A stretch of 64,000 bases of DNA from positions 1,054,001 through 1,118,000 of the forward strand of contig NZ_WLZW01000001.1 in NCBI RefSeq assembly GCF_009707665.1, written 5' to 3'. This document shows positions 9,587 through 18,322 of the stretch, piece by piece. The notes below the pieces were generated by a model that worked only from the letters and a program-made list of their open reading frames with translations, did not search any database and had not been told where the DNA came from. This DNA is from Planomicrobium sp. YIM 101495 (lineage in GTDB: Bacteria; Bacillota; Bacilli; Bacillales_A; Planococcaceae). Both the position numbers and the translations under genes were made by a program. Positions within the stretch are counted from its first letter, which is position 1. Every line of letters begins with the position of its first letter.

Positions 9587-10611
9587 TTATCGGAGTGCGT
9601 TTTTCAGCTCTTCGATAATATCTTCAGCTGCTTCGATGCCGATCGACATCCGCACAAGGCGCTTTGTAATGCCGAGCCGCTTCTTATCCTCTGCCGGTAA
9701 TTCCCGATGAGACGTTCCGTATGGATAGGAAACCGTCGTTTCGACACCAGCTAGTGTCGGGACGATTTTGATCCAGCCGAGCAATCGGTAAAACGTCGAG
9801 ACATCGACTCCCTCAGGAATTTCGAACGTCACGATCGCGCCCATCCCCGAAGACCAGATCCTTGTCCGGCTTTCCAAGTAAGCCGCTACTTTCCCGGCAC
9901 TTTCCGTCTGTTTCTTCATCCGAAGCGAAAGTGTCTTAATGCCACGAAGCGCTAGCCACACCTCAAATGGACTCAAGTTCATGCCCATATTGACGATCCG
10001 GGATTTTGCAACCGCCAGCAGCCCTTCACCACCAACAATTACACCAGCCGTCACATCACTGTGGCTGCCTAAATATTTGGTTGCGCTATGTACGACAAGA
10101 TCTGCACCTTCCAAAAAACGGCTGCATCGTATAAGGCGTCGCAAAGGTATTATCAATCAACAGCTTGATATCTTGACGCTGCTTGAATGCTACAAGCTCA
10201 GCGATAGCTTCCACCCGCAAGAATGGATTCGTGATGGATTCACTGACGAGTAGCCGAATATCCGGGAACTCTTCCAACATCCCTTCCATCTTTTCATGAT
10301 CGGTAAAATCAGAAAAATGGACAGCGATGCCAAACCGCTACAGCTCCCGCTAGGATCGCAGACATGCCAGAAGATGCCGCAGCTCCAGCCGGTACCCTCT
10401 CTAATACTGCGACCGTTTCACCAAGCGCGTCCGTATTCGGATTTGCCGTGCGACTGTATAAGTAAGTGCCTTTATTTTCATAATAGCCTTCCAGTTCTTC
10501 CAACGAATCGAATACAAAAGCGGAAGTCTGATAAATCGGCATCACCTTCGGTTGAATCGCACGTTCTTTCATCGAAGCCGTATGTACAGTCTTTGTTTGC
10601 ATCGATTTCAT
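9587..10611 (-). pseudogene. Decayed Cys/Met-metabolism PLP enzyme gene (cystathionine gamma-synthase/lyase family)
   Basis: Three reading-frame pieces together make a trans-sulfuration family enzyme. The first (10611 to about 10333) carries SSGMSAILAGAVAV. It then jumps frame and loses about 28 expected residues before rejoining at GIAVHFSDFTDHEKM near 10320. The second piece ends with TPYTMQPF, and the third begins LEGADLVVHSATKYLG, which includes the PLP lysine in SATK. The second break is at about 10115, where six T replace the five needed to keep TTT-TTG-GAA in frame. A short in-frame loss before SGMGAIVTF is also likely. The ATG at 10611 lies 13 bases from the TlpA-like gene with a GGGG ribosome binding site. 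Substrate cannot be decided; a functional enzyme is very unlikely. Confidence 0.9.
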
Positions 10612-10623
10612 GATCCTAGCCCC

Positions 10624-11211
10624 TTAATCCAGTTTGTCCATCTGTTCCTGTATCAATTCCTTGTTCAACGGTCCGACAATTTTCTTCTGTACGCGTCCTT
10701 CCGTATCAATCGTGTACGAAGTCGGGATCGCGATGCTCTGGTATGTCTTCTCGACTGTGCCTTCCGTATCCAACGGCATCGTCATCGTCAATCCGAACTC
10801 CTCGACAAACTCCTTGATCGCACGCATTCCATTATCCTTCGATGTCAAATTGACTGCGATGATCTCCATATTGTTCGCTTCTGCATCATTCTCATGATAA
10901 TTCTGCATGATCGGCATTTCTGCACGGCACGGCGGACACCAAGAAGTCCAGAAGTTCAAAAATACTTTTTTCCCACGGTAATCCGATAATCTGATTACTT
11001 CTCCATCTATTGTCGTCAGCTCGAAATCAGGCGCGACCTGGCCGATGCCGAGTCCTTCTTCAGTCGGCAGGAAATCCACTTCCGTACCGAGCCGGAAATC
11101 ATTGATCTGCTCAGTTTTGGATAGATTGCTTTGGACGACTCCCACAATTACAACAGTAATCAGGACCGCCAGAAGCAGCAGACCTAAACTTTTTTTGACC
11201 ACGTTCCTCAT
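10624..11211 (-). CDS. TlpA/ResA-like membrane-anchored thioredoxin
   Basis: This 195-residue thiol-disulfide oxidoreductase is anchored by one N-terminal membrane helix (about residues 8-27), with its thioredoxin domain outside the membrane. The redox motif WCPPC sits in FLNFWTSWCPPCRAEMP, and the cis-proline region is IPTSYTID. ResA-type proteins reduce apocytochrome c before haem attachment; others serve other exported thiols, so the partner is uncertain. The ATG at 11211 is preferred over a 25-codon extension because GGAGG stands 7 bases upstream and the membrane helix follows directly. It sits upstream of the decayed PLP gene in one transcription unit. Confidence 0.9.
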   Translation of the reverse strand: MRNVVKKSLGLLLLAVLITVVIVGVVQSNLSKTEQINDFRLGTEVDFLPTEEGLGIGQVAPDFELTTIDGEVIRLSDYRGKKVFLNFWTSWCPPCRAEMPIMQNYHENDAEANNMEIIAVNLTSKDNGMRAIKEFVEEFGLTMTMPLDTEGTVEKTYQSIAIPTSYTIDTEGRVQKKIVGPLNKELIQEQMDKLD

Positions 11212-11349
11212 CTCCGTTCCTCCACCCATCATACGACAAAACGCCCTTCCCACGCCACCTGCATGCCGTTGCAAATTGGTGAACAAACGGGGAGAGATGG
11301 ATATTAGGAGTCTCTCGTAGTTTGCTTCCCATGGGAAATGACATAATTA

Positions 11350-11427
11350 GAGACCGGCTGACCTGCATTCCAGAGCTTCTCACGTTAGAGGCGCTGAGCC
11401 GAGCCTCCTCGGTTGCTGCGGGGTCTC
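11350..11427. repeat. Inverted-repeat element, arms GAGACC / GGTCTC
   Basis: A GC-rich stretch is bounded by GAGACC and GGTCTC and has further internal complementarity (GGCGCTGAGCC against CCTCCTCGG-type runs). It has no T-tract or open frame. It resembles a dispersed intergenic palindromic element, in the same style as the hairpin at 60965-61035, but no sequence identity between the two is evident. Confidence 0.4.
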
Positions 11428-11602
11428 GTCTTAGCTTTCCCCCTCCAACGTGCTCGCTCTTCCATTCCGGATCAGCTCGTTCGATAAAGAGAGAGGGGGG
11501 AGAATGCTAGTGATTTGGATGATCAAAGCGTAGCAGCCAGCGTCGAATTTTCACAGAAGGTATCGAGTGGTAGATGGAAATTTCAATTTTCGTACTGATT
11601 CA

Positions 11603-11661
11603 GGATTTAGTCGCGACTCACAGAATTTAATCGCGACTCAACACATTCTAATCGCGACTCA
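11603..11661. repeat. Three TCGCGACTCA repeats spaced 20-21 bp
   Basis: The motif (A/T)TT(A/C)(G/A)TCGCGACTCA occurs three times, its TCGCGACT cores starting at 11611, 11631 and 11652. The first copy contains the perfect 10-bp palindrome AGTCGCGACT. A spacing of two helical turns would put all copies on one face of the DNA. Confidence 0.7.
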
Positions 11662-11759
11662 GTTTTTTCACGCTTGAAAATGAGCAAGTCAATGATGCAT
11701 GTCGTACCTCAAGCTGGCAAAGTCGTAACCCGAGAAAAATTGGTATCTCCCACTCACTT

Positions 11760-12430
11760 TTCCTTCTTCAAAATCAGAACCCCAGCGGCCTACGCAGTCA
11801 GCCGCCCAGACATTTATCACAACACCAGCGATAGAATGAAATGAAAATTGCATCTCATCCCCAGTTCTCCCACACCCTCAGTGGAGGAGATAGTTTGGAC
11901 TGGGCGAAGCGACGCAGCGGATTTCTACGCGGTACCCTTCCCCATTTTTTCACACACCAAATTAGAATCTCAGCGGCCTACGCAGTCAGCCGCCCCAACA
12001 TTTATCTCGACACCAACAGTAAAACGAAATGAAAATTGCACCTTACCTCCACTTCTCCCACAACACAAAGCGAAGTGGCTGGTTTGGACTGGGCGGAGGA
12101 AGGAGACGAGCGTTCCTCAGCTTGGCTTCTTCCCGGAGCCCTGTCCGAAGCGACGAAGCGGATTCCCACGCGACACCCACTCTCACTTTTCCACACACCA
12201 CAGTCAGAACCCAAGCGGCCTACGCAGTCAGCCGCCCGAACATTTAACTCAACATCAACAATAGAACGAAATGAAAATTGCACCTTACCTCTACTTCTCC
12301 CACAACACAAAGCGAAGTGGCTGGTTTGGACTGGGCGGAGGAAGGAGACGAGCGTTCTTCAGCTCGGCTTCTTCCGGGAGCCCTGTCCGAAGCGACGAAG
12401 CGGATTCCCACACGACACCCGACTTCCCTT
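11760..12430. repeat. Three direct tandem repeats of 188 and 242 bp
   Basis: The marker GCGGCCTACGCAGTCAGCCG begins at 11785, 11973 and 12215, so the periods are 188 and 242 bp. Copies two and three are nearly identical over their whole length. Copy one lacks about 54 bp (the GGAGGAAGGAGACGAGCG ... GAGCCCTGTCC segment) and is more diverged. Each copy contains short inverted repeats: GCGGC/GCCGC at the marker, and in the second copy CCACTTC/GAAGTGG, kept in the third copy as CTACTTC/GAAGTGG through a G-T pair. No function is known. Confidence 0.85.
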
Positions 12431-12444
12431 TCCTACAAAAACAA

Positions 12445-12483
12445 AAGCCACACCAAAAGCGCGCGTCGCTTTTGGTGTGGCTT
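12445..12483 (-). terminator. Terminator of the M23 peptidase gene
   Basis: A 17-bp perfect stem (AAGCCACACCAAAAGCG) with a CGCGT loop is followed on the minus strand by TTTGTTTTTG. It closes the ftsE-ftsX-peptidase unit. Confidence 0.93.
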
Positions 12484-12497
12484 CTATATCTCATTGC

Positions 12498-13856
12498 TTA
12501 TCCACCGATGTAACCGATCGGATTTACAGCATTCGAACGTGAACCGTTCCATGTGCCAATATGGATTTCGAAGTGAAGGTGAGGACCAGTAGAACGTCCC
12601 GTGCTTCCCATTGATCCGATGCGTTGGCCTTGTGATACTGACTGGTTAACCGACACGCTGATTGCACTCAAGTGTGCATAAACAGTCGTATGTGTCTGTC
12701 CATTGATCGAGTGCGTCACCATGATGACATTTCCGTAAGTACCCATCGGTCCTGCATAAGAAACATAACCGGACGCCGCTGCCATGATTGGCGTACCTGT
12801 CGGTGCAGCGATATCGATTCCGAAGTGGTTTTCATGACCAGAGCCGATGTTCCGTCCGCCATAGTTCGAGCTCAGACGCCCTGATGCCGGACGGATAAAA
12901 CCGCCGGAATTAGCAGGTGCTGAAACCGCTGGTGGAGCTTCGTAACTCGGTTTTGATGCTGGCTGTGATGAAGACTGTGATTGTGCCGCCTTTTGCTGAG
13001 CAGCTTTCGCTTCTGCTTCTTCTGCTGCTTTCCGTTCAGCTGCCAACTTGCGTTGACGCTCTTCTTCAGCTTTTCTTGCCACTTCTGCCAGGCGTGCTTG
13101 CTCTGCAGAAATTTGTTTTTCCAAATCCGAGCTAATTTCCAGGGCTTCTTGGTAATTGCTTTCAAGGCTGCTCTTCTCATTCGCTAGACGTGACTGCTCT
13201 GCCTGTAATTGGCTGACAAGTGAAGCTTGTTCATTCTTCTGGCTGTCAAGGGATGCTTTCAGGTTAAGTAATTCTGCCTGACGCGCTTCTTGATCAGCAA
13301 GTTTTGTTTCAACTTGTTTCTTCTGTTTCGCCAGCAACTCTTTATCGATTGCCTGTTCACGCATGATTTCGCGGTCAGCCTCAATCAATGTGTTGACTGC
13401 CGAGAAGCGGTCGATGAAATCGATGAAGCTGTTTGCCCCAAGTAAAACATCGATGTAATCGACAGATCCGCCGCTCAATTGAATTGCACGTGCACGGTCC
13501 TGGAGCAATTGATCGCGTTCAGCGATTTTCTTTTCCAGTTCTTCGATAGACTGTTTCAAAGCTGCGATTTCGACTTTTGTCTGCTCGATTTCGCCTTCAA
13601 CTTCAGTGATTTTGCCTTGTGTTTCATTAATTTGATCATCCAATTCGGTAATCTTCGCCATGATTTGCTCTAATTTCGAAGCATTCGTCGAAATGGCTTC
13701 TTTTTTCTCATTGATCCCTGAATTGAGTTCATTTTTCTCTTGCTCGATCTGTTGTTGTTTTTGTTCCAGTTCGTTCAATGTATTAGCTCCTGCTGCCGGT
13801 GCCATGATTGACACAGCTAATACAGTCGAAAGTCCAGTCAACATCCATTTCTTCAT
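12498..13856 (-). CDS. Secreted M23 peptidoglycan endopeptidase with coiled coil (EnvC/CwlO-neighbour type)
   Basis: A 452-residue secreted murein hydrolase, or hydrolase activator, acting at the wall. A signal peptide (MKKWMLTGLSTVLAVS ... AAGA) is followed by a long coiled coil rich in Q, E and K to about residue 270, an Ala/Ser-rich linker, and a LytM/M23 domain at about 340-450. The zinc ligands are present (HFGID and HLHFEIH), so the domain may be catalytic rather than a degenerate EnvC activator. The ATG at 13856 gives the natural signal peptide; an 8-codon extension is less likely. It follows ftsX by 51 bases. FtsEX proteins act on such coiled-coil hydrolases, so this is the likely FtsEX-controlled enzyme. 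Confidence 0.92.
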   Translation of the reverse strand: MKKWMLTGLSTVLAVSIMAPAAGANTLNELEQKQQQIEQEKNELNSGINEKKEAISTNASKLEQIMAKITELDDQINETQGKITEVEGEIEQTKVEIAALKQSIEELEKKIAERDQLLQDRARAIQLSGGSVDYIDVLLGANSFIDFIDRFSAVNTLIEADREIMREQAIDKELLAKQKKQVETKLADQEARQAELLNLKASLDSQKNEQASLVSQLQAEQSRLANEKSSLESNYQEALEISSDLEKQISAEQARLAEVARKAEEERQRKLAAERKAAEEAEAKAAQQKAAQSQSSSQPASKPSYEAPPAVSAPANSGGFIRPASGRLSSNYGGRNIGSGHENHFGIDIAAPTGTPIMAAASGYVSYAGPMGTYGNVIMVTHSINGQTHTTVYAHLSAISVSVNQSVSQGQRIGSMGSTGRSTGPHLHFEIHIGTWNGSRSNAVNPIGYIGG

Positions 13857-13907
13857 CAAAAAACTTTCCCCTTTCAGCACTCCTGTTATCTCTTTTACTT
13901 TCGCGCA

Positions 13908-14792
13908 TTAAACGCGCAGGAATTTACGGATGGACATAAAACTGCCCCAAATTCCGATAAACACACCCATCAACAGGATGAGCCCTCCCACTTGATAAAC
14001 AAGCGGTGTAAATGGCAGCAATTCAAAAATCTGGCCGCTCAGTCTCGGTTGGAGATAGTTGTCGATATTATAATAGAGCAGGGTGACCGATGCGATCGGA
14101 ATGATCGAACCTAGGATCCCTAGCCACATCCCCTCAAGAATGAAAGGAATACGGACAAACCAGTTTGTAGCACCAACGAGTTTCATAATTTCAATTTCAT
14201 GTCGTCTTGCGACGATCGTGATTCGGATCGTATTGGAAATAAGGAACATCGCAGTGAAGAGGAGCGCCAAGATCAGCACTAATCCAACGTTACGTCCTGT
14301 GTTCAGGACAGTGAATAACCGCTGTATTTTTCCTTCACCGTATTTAACATCTTCGACATTTTCCAATTCAGCTATTTGCGCTGCAACTTGCTCTGTCTGC
14401 TGAGGTTCTGTCGCTCGCACGTAGAAGACATCGAACAACGGATTGCTTTGTTCGAATAAGCTCAGCTCATCTCCGAAATCGAGGATGAGATCAGTCAATT
14501 CCTCTTCTTTCGTAGAGAAAGTGACTTCATCAACACCGGGCAAATCTCCGATTGTTGTCTCTATCTGTCCCAGCTGCTCCTGCTCTGTCGCAAGAGAGAT
14601 GAACACTTTCATTTCAACATCGTTCTCAAGATCGTCAGCAACTTTGTTCAAGTTCATCATGATGAGAACGAATACACCGACTAATAGTAAAGTGACTGTC
14701 ACTGCACTGACGGATGCGAATGTCATCCAACCGTTACGGCTGAGACTGCGCATGCTGTCTTTAAAGTGGCGGAACATTGTTCTAGCCTTCAT
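13908..14792 (-). CDS. ftsX: Cell division ABC transporter permease FtsX
   Basis: FtsX is the membrane subunit of the FtsEX complex, which does not transport but transmits ATP hydrolysis to peptidoglycan hydrolases outside. The 294 residues show an N-terminal helix (about 20-45), a large extracytoplasmic loop (about 50-165) and three C-terminal helices. The ATG at 14792 is chosen because GGAGGTGAT lies 8 bases upstream; an in-frame GTG at 14804 overlaps that site. The start overlaps ftsE by 11 bases. The operon order ftsE-ftsX-M23 peptidase fits an enzyme-activating function. Confidence 0.96.
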   Translation of the reverse strand: MKARTMFRHFKDSMRSLSRNGWMTFASVSAVTVTLLLVGVFVLIMMNLNKVADDLENDVEMKVFISLATEQEQLGQIETTIGDLPGVDEVTFSTKEEELTDLILDFGDELSLFEQSNPLFDVFYVRATEPQQTEQVAAQIAELENVEDVKYGEGKIQRLFTVLNTGRNVGLVLILALLFTAMFLISNTIRITIVARRHEIEIMKLVGATNWFVRIPFILEGMWLGILGSIIPIASVTLLYYNIDNYLQPRLSGQIFELLPFTPLVYQVGGLILLMGVFIGIWGSFMSIRKFLRV

Positions 14793-15468
14793 AGCCGTAA
14801 TCACCTCCGGCTACGTCACGGACGATAAGTCCGCCTTCGATTGCGATGACGCGATGTCTGATCGTATTGACGATTTCCCGGTTGTGGGTCGCCATGATGA
14901 TCGTCGTTCCGCGGTTGTTGATTTCTTCGAATAGACGCATGATGTCCCAAGACGTATCCGGGTCCAAGTTTCCAGTAGGCTCATCGGCAATCACCACTTT
15001 CGGTGTGTTGACGATCGAACGTGCGATGGAAACGCGCTGCTGTTCCCCGCCGGACAATTCATTCGGGAACATGCGCGCTTTTTGTTTCAATCCGACCAAA
15101 TCCAGTGTATCGATGACCTTCTTCCGGATCGAATCCGGGGATTCCTCGATCACTTCAAGAGCAAAAGCTACGTTTTCATATACATTCAGTCTTGGCAGTA
15201 ATTTAAAATCTTGAAATACCACGCCGATATTCCGACGCAACATGGGTACATGTTTGTTTTTCAGTGTAGTGATATCCACACCATCAACAAGCATTTGACC
15301 AGATGTCGGCCGCTCTTCTCGGTACATCATCTTGATGAACGTCGACTTGCCGGCTCCACTTGGTCCTACTATGTATACGAACTCGCCCTGGTCGATCTCA
15401 ACATCAAGTCCGTTGAGTGCCACAATGCCGTTCGGATACTTTTTGTAGACATTTTTCATTTGAATCAT
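14782..15468 (-). CDS. ftsE: Cell division ATP-binding protein FtsE
   Basis: FtsE is the cytoplasmic ATPase of FtsEX. The 228 residues hold all ABC ATPase motifs: Walker A GPSGAGKST (about 35-43), signature LSGGEQQR, Walker B VVIADEPTGNLDP and the H-loop MATHN. The stop codon lies inside the start of ftsX, giving tight coupling. About 270 bases without a gene separate it from cccB, so a promoter for ftsEX is expected there, though none was assigned with confidence. Confidence 0.97.
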   Translation of the reverse strand: MIQMKNVYKKYPNGIVALNGLDVEIDQGEFVYIVGPSGAGKSTFIKMMYREERPTSGQMLVDGVDITTLKNKHVPMLRRNIGVVFQDFKLLPRLNVYENVAFALEVIEESPDSIRKKVIDTLDLVGLKQKARMFPNELSGGEQQRVSIARSIVNTPKVVIADEPTGNLDPDTSWDIMRLFEEINNRGTTIIMATHNREIVNTIRHRVIAIEGGLIVRDVAGGDYGYEG

Positions 15469-15706
15469 TTGGTAACCACCTATGTTTATTCTAGTTCATT
15501 CTTAGATGCCGTCTCTCAAAAAATCTAGCAGATTCATTATAACATCTTAAATCCCCGTTAGTATTACAGTTATGTATCAATTCAATGTGCAGCTTGAAAT
15601 ATTCATGGTTCTTAAGGCCTAATAAATTTTCATAATTGTCATCTCGTAATATGGAAGCATCTTTAAAGACTGAACATACTTTTCGTGATGTTTCATATAC
15701 TTTTGT

Positions 15707-15736
15707 GCAAAAAAAAACCGGCTGTTGGGCCGGTTT
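15707..15736 (-). terminator. Terminator of cccB
   Basis: An 8-bp stem (AAACCGGC ... GCCGGTTT) with a TGTTGG loop is followed on the minus strand by a run of T. It ends the cccB transcript ahead of ftsE. Confidence 0.88.
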
Positions 15737-15742
15737 CGTTCC

Positions 15743-16084
15743 TTACTGCATGGAAGCTAAGTAAGCTGCTACTGCTTCCGCTTCTTCTCCGTCGATGATA
15801 CCGGCAGGCATAGCGCCTTGGCCGTTCACGATGACATCAAGGATTTCTTCCTCTGACATTCTGGATCCAACATCGTTCAAAGCAGGGAAATTTCCTGTGC
15901 CTTCCAAGTTTTCACCGTGGCAGGAAATACAGTTTTGCTGTACCACTTGCTCCGGATCTACTGATGCTTCATCCGTTGTCGAGCCTGTGTCGTCTGCAGG
16001 TGCATCTGCTGTGTCGTCATCCCCGCCACAAGCCCCTAACACTAACATACTGCCGAATAGAACTGCCAACCATCGCTTTTTCAT
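15743..16084 (-). CDS. cccB: Lipoprotein cytochrome c-551 (CccB-like)
   Basis: A 113-residue membrane-anchored c-type cytochrome of the outer membrane face, taking part in respiratory electron transfer. A lipoprotein signal ([19 protein letters not shown]) carries the lipobox LGAC. An acidic Asp/Ala/Thr linker follows, and one haem site CISCH (with NFPALNDVG downstream and AMPAGI bearing the likely Met ligand). The ATG at 16084 gives the natural signal; a 6-codon extension is possible. It lies between the yitT-family gene and ftsE exactly as in Bacillus. Confidence 0.93.
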   Translation of the reverse strand: MKKRWLAVLFGSMLVLGACGGDDDTADAPADDTGSTTDEASVDPEQVVQQNCISCHGENLEGTGNFPALNDVGSRMSEEEILDVIVNGQGAMPAGIIDGEEAEAVAAYLASMQ

Positions 16085-16137
16085 TGTCCTCGACTCCTTC
16101 AATGACTTTATTTCAACATACTGAAACTATACCACAG

Positions 16138-17016
16138 TTACGCATTTTTGAAACCTTCGCCAAGTACTTCCGAAGCGTCCGAAACGATTACGAATGCCGC
16201 GGGATCGATAGTCTTCACCAGTTCCTTCAACTGAGTGAACTCGGTCTGGTGGACCACCACCATCAAAATCGGTTTTTCCGTATCCGTATAACCGCCTGTC
16301 GCTGGCAATTGTGTGACACCTCGGTCGATGTGATCGAAAATCGCATCTCGGATTGCAATTTGGTGATTCGTGATGATATAGACAAGCTTCGATCGGCCGA
16401 ATCCGACTTGGACAAGGTCGATCGCTTTTGTCGTCACATATAAACTCAACAACGCATAAAGTCCTTTTTCGATATCGAACACGATTGCCGCGGCAAGAAC
16501 AATCAGCCCGTCGATCAGTGCTACGCTTGTCCCGAGTGTCAATCCCGTATACTTCGTAATGATCTGTGCGGCCAAGTCCGTTCCGCCCGTAGATGCTTTT
16601 CCACGGAAGACGATGCCGAGCCCGAGCCCGACCATGATTCCGCCGAACAATGCACCTAGCAATGGATTGGTCGTCCACGGTTCCCAACCAGCCGTCAAGA
16701 AGACGACCAGTGGCAGGAAGATCGTCCCCACCGCTGTCTTGATGCCGAATTGCCTGCCGAGCAAGATGACACCCGAGATGAACAACGGAATGTTGAATGC
16801 CCACTGGACAAATGCCGGCGTCCAGCCGAATACGCCGTATAGGATTGTTGAAATCCCGCTGACGCCTCCAGACGCGACTTCGTTCGGAAGTAAAAATACG
16901 TTAAAGGAAATAGCGACAATCGCCGCTCCTGCCAATACGCTTATATAATCTTTGAACAGCGTAGCCTTCGGATTCACTGGCTTGCGGTTGCGCTGATTCT
17001 TTTTCTTTGCCATCAT
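16138..17016 (-). CDS. YitT-family membrane protein (YvjA-like)
   Basis: A 292-residue protein with about five to six membrane helices (YitT_membrane domain, roughly 25-215) and a cytoplasmic DUF2179 domain at about 220-280 (GVTQLPATGGYT, then KPILMVVV). The function of the family is not settled. Position between prfB and cccB matches yvjA of B. subtilis. Two adjacent ATG codons follow a GGGGA ribosome binding site, and the first was taken. No terminator separates it from cccB, so they may share a transcript. Confidence 0.9.
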   Translation of the reverse strand: MMAKKKNQRNRKPVNPKATLFKDYISVLAGAAIVAISFNVFLLPNEVASGGVSGISTILYGVFGWTPAFVQWAFNIPLFISGVILLGRQFGIKTAVGTIFLPLVVFLTAGWEPWTTNPLLGALFGGIMVGLGLGIVFRGKASTGGTDLAAQIITKYTGLTLGTSVALIDGLIVLAAAIVFDIEKGLYALLSLYVTTKAIDLVQVGFGRSKLVYIITNHQIAIRDAIFDHIDRGVTQLPATGGYTDTEKPILMVVVHQTEFTQLKELVKTIDPAAFVIVSDASEVLGEGFKNA

Positions 17017-17132
17017 TCAATTCCCCGTTTCTGCTAAAACTCCAAAACCCTTTCAGAGTATAACAAAACCGCCAGCGGTTTGGAACTTCATCAAGATAAA
17101 GTACTCGTTTCACAAAGCTTGGGGACGCAAAA

Positions 17133-17166
17133 ACGGCGAAAAAATCAGTTTCGATTTTTTCGCCGT
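17133..17166 (-). terminator. Terminator of prfB
   Basis: A 14-bp perfect stem (ACGGCGAAAAAATC ... GATTTTTTCGCCGT) with an AGTTTC loop lies 30 bases downstream of the prfB stop. Confidence 0.88.
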
Positions 17167-17195
17167 CTCTTAAGATCGGTGGTGTGTGGCTTTAG

Positions 17196-18300
17196 TTATT
17201 GCAATTTCGAGCGCAGCAAGGAATTGATGAAGCCCTCGATGTCGCCATCCATGACTGCACTTAGGTTACCGGTTTCGTAATTCGTCCGGTGATCTTTGAC
17301 CATCGAGTACGGATGGAAAACATACGAACGGATCTGGCTTCCCCAGCCGATTTCTTTTTGTTCGCCGCGGATTTCCAGCAATTCTTTCTCTTGTTCTTCG
17401 ATTTTCAGCGCATACAATTTCGCTTTCAACATCTGCATCGCTTTGTCGCGGTTTTTGATTTGTGAACGCTCCTGCTGGCACGTCACGACAGCGCCTGTCG
17501 GAATGTGTGTAATCCGGACTGCCGAGTCAGTCGTGTTGATGTGCTGACCGCCGGCACCACTCGCACGGTACGTATCGATTTTCAGATCTTCGTTCCGCAC
17601 TTCGATTTCGATGTCGCCAGTGAATTCCGGCATGACTTCACAAGATGCAAAAGAAGTGTGACGGCGGCCTGATGAATCGAACGGGGAAATACGGACGAGG
17701 CGGTGAACGCCTTTTTCCGCTTTCAGATAACCGTACGCGTTATGGCCTTTGATGGCAAGTGTGACGGATTTGACGCCTGCTTCGTCGCCGGCAAGGTAAT
17801 CAAGCGTCTCCACTTTAAAGCCGCGCTTCTCAGCCCAGCGCGTATACATGCGCAAGAGCATCGAGCACCAGTCCTGTGATTCCGTACCACCTGCACCTGA
17901 ATGCAATTCGACAATCGCATTGTTTTTATCATAAGGCTCACTGAGGAGCATCTGCAGCTCAAAATCGCTCAGTTCCTGTTTGTGGCTTGTCACTTCTTCC
18001 CCTAATTCTTCGAACAGCTCATCATCCATCTCTTCTTTCAGCAATTCCAAGGTCATTTCCATGTTTTCCTGGGAATCTTCGAATCCTCTGTAAGTGTTGA
18101 CGATGTCTTTTAAGCCGTTTAATTCCGAAATGACCACTTGTGCTGCATCTTGGTCATTCCAAAATTCGGGGTCGAGCATTCTTTCATCCAATTCCTGAAT
18201 ACGCATCTCTTTGTTTTCTAAGTCAAAGAGACCCCCTGAAGTCCGCCAGTTTCTTGGCTGATTTGTCGAGCTCGTTGCGGATTTCTGCTAATTCCATCAT
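17196..18300 (-). CDS. prfB: Peptide chain release factor 2 with programmed +1 frameshift
   Basis: RF2 releases finished peptides at UGA and UAA. The gene is read from the ATG at 18300 (GGAGG ribosome binding site) through about 25 codons to an in-frame TGA at 18223-18225. A +1 slip at CTT-TGA-C there leads into the main frame, for 367 residues in total. The internal Shine-Dalgarno-like AGGGGG (18232-18237) and CTTTGAC make the classic autoregulatory site. The catalytic GGQ (SGAGGQHIN) and the stop-recognition SPF (RISPFDSS) are present. secA lies upstream, with only a hairpin lacking a good T-tract between them, so secA-prfB is likely one unit. Confidence 0.97.
18223..18237 (-). promoter_or_regulatory. 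prfB programmed +1 frameshift site
   Basis: On the minus strand AGGGGG, three bases (TCT) and CTTTGAC follow one another. The AGGGGG pairs with 16S rRNA and CTT slips onto TTT at a slowly decoded UGA. Low RF2 favours the shift, giving feedback control. Confidence 0.95.
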
Positions 18301-18322
18301 ATAAGTTCCTCCTCAAAATGAT

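Larger units (their letters stand above)
11212..12444. other. Gene-free accessory stretch between the TlpA-like gene and the M23 peptidase gene
   Basis: No credible gene is seen. The stretch holds an inverted-repeat element (11350-11427), a triple TCGCGACT repeat (11603-11661) and three tandem units of up to 242 bp (11760-12420). Open frames inside the tandem units exist in several frames at once. They look like a by-product of the repetition and lack ribosome binding sites. Confidence 0.7.

Noticed and set aside
11603-12430. CRISPR array or insertion sequence for the repeats near 12 kb.
   Set aside because: There is no regular short repeat and unique spacer pattern, no transposase and no terminal inverted repeats with target duplication.
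11841-12592. Several overlapping plus-strand open frames (60-170 codons) in the tandem-repeat region, with repeated peptides.
   Set aside because: They are open in more than one frame at once, lack ribosome binding sites, and their similarity follows directly from the DNA repeats. No family was recognised.
17196-18206. prfB as a disrupted gene because of the in-frame TGA.
   Set aside because: The sequence around the TGA is the standard programmed frameshift signal.
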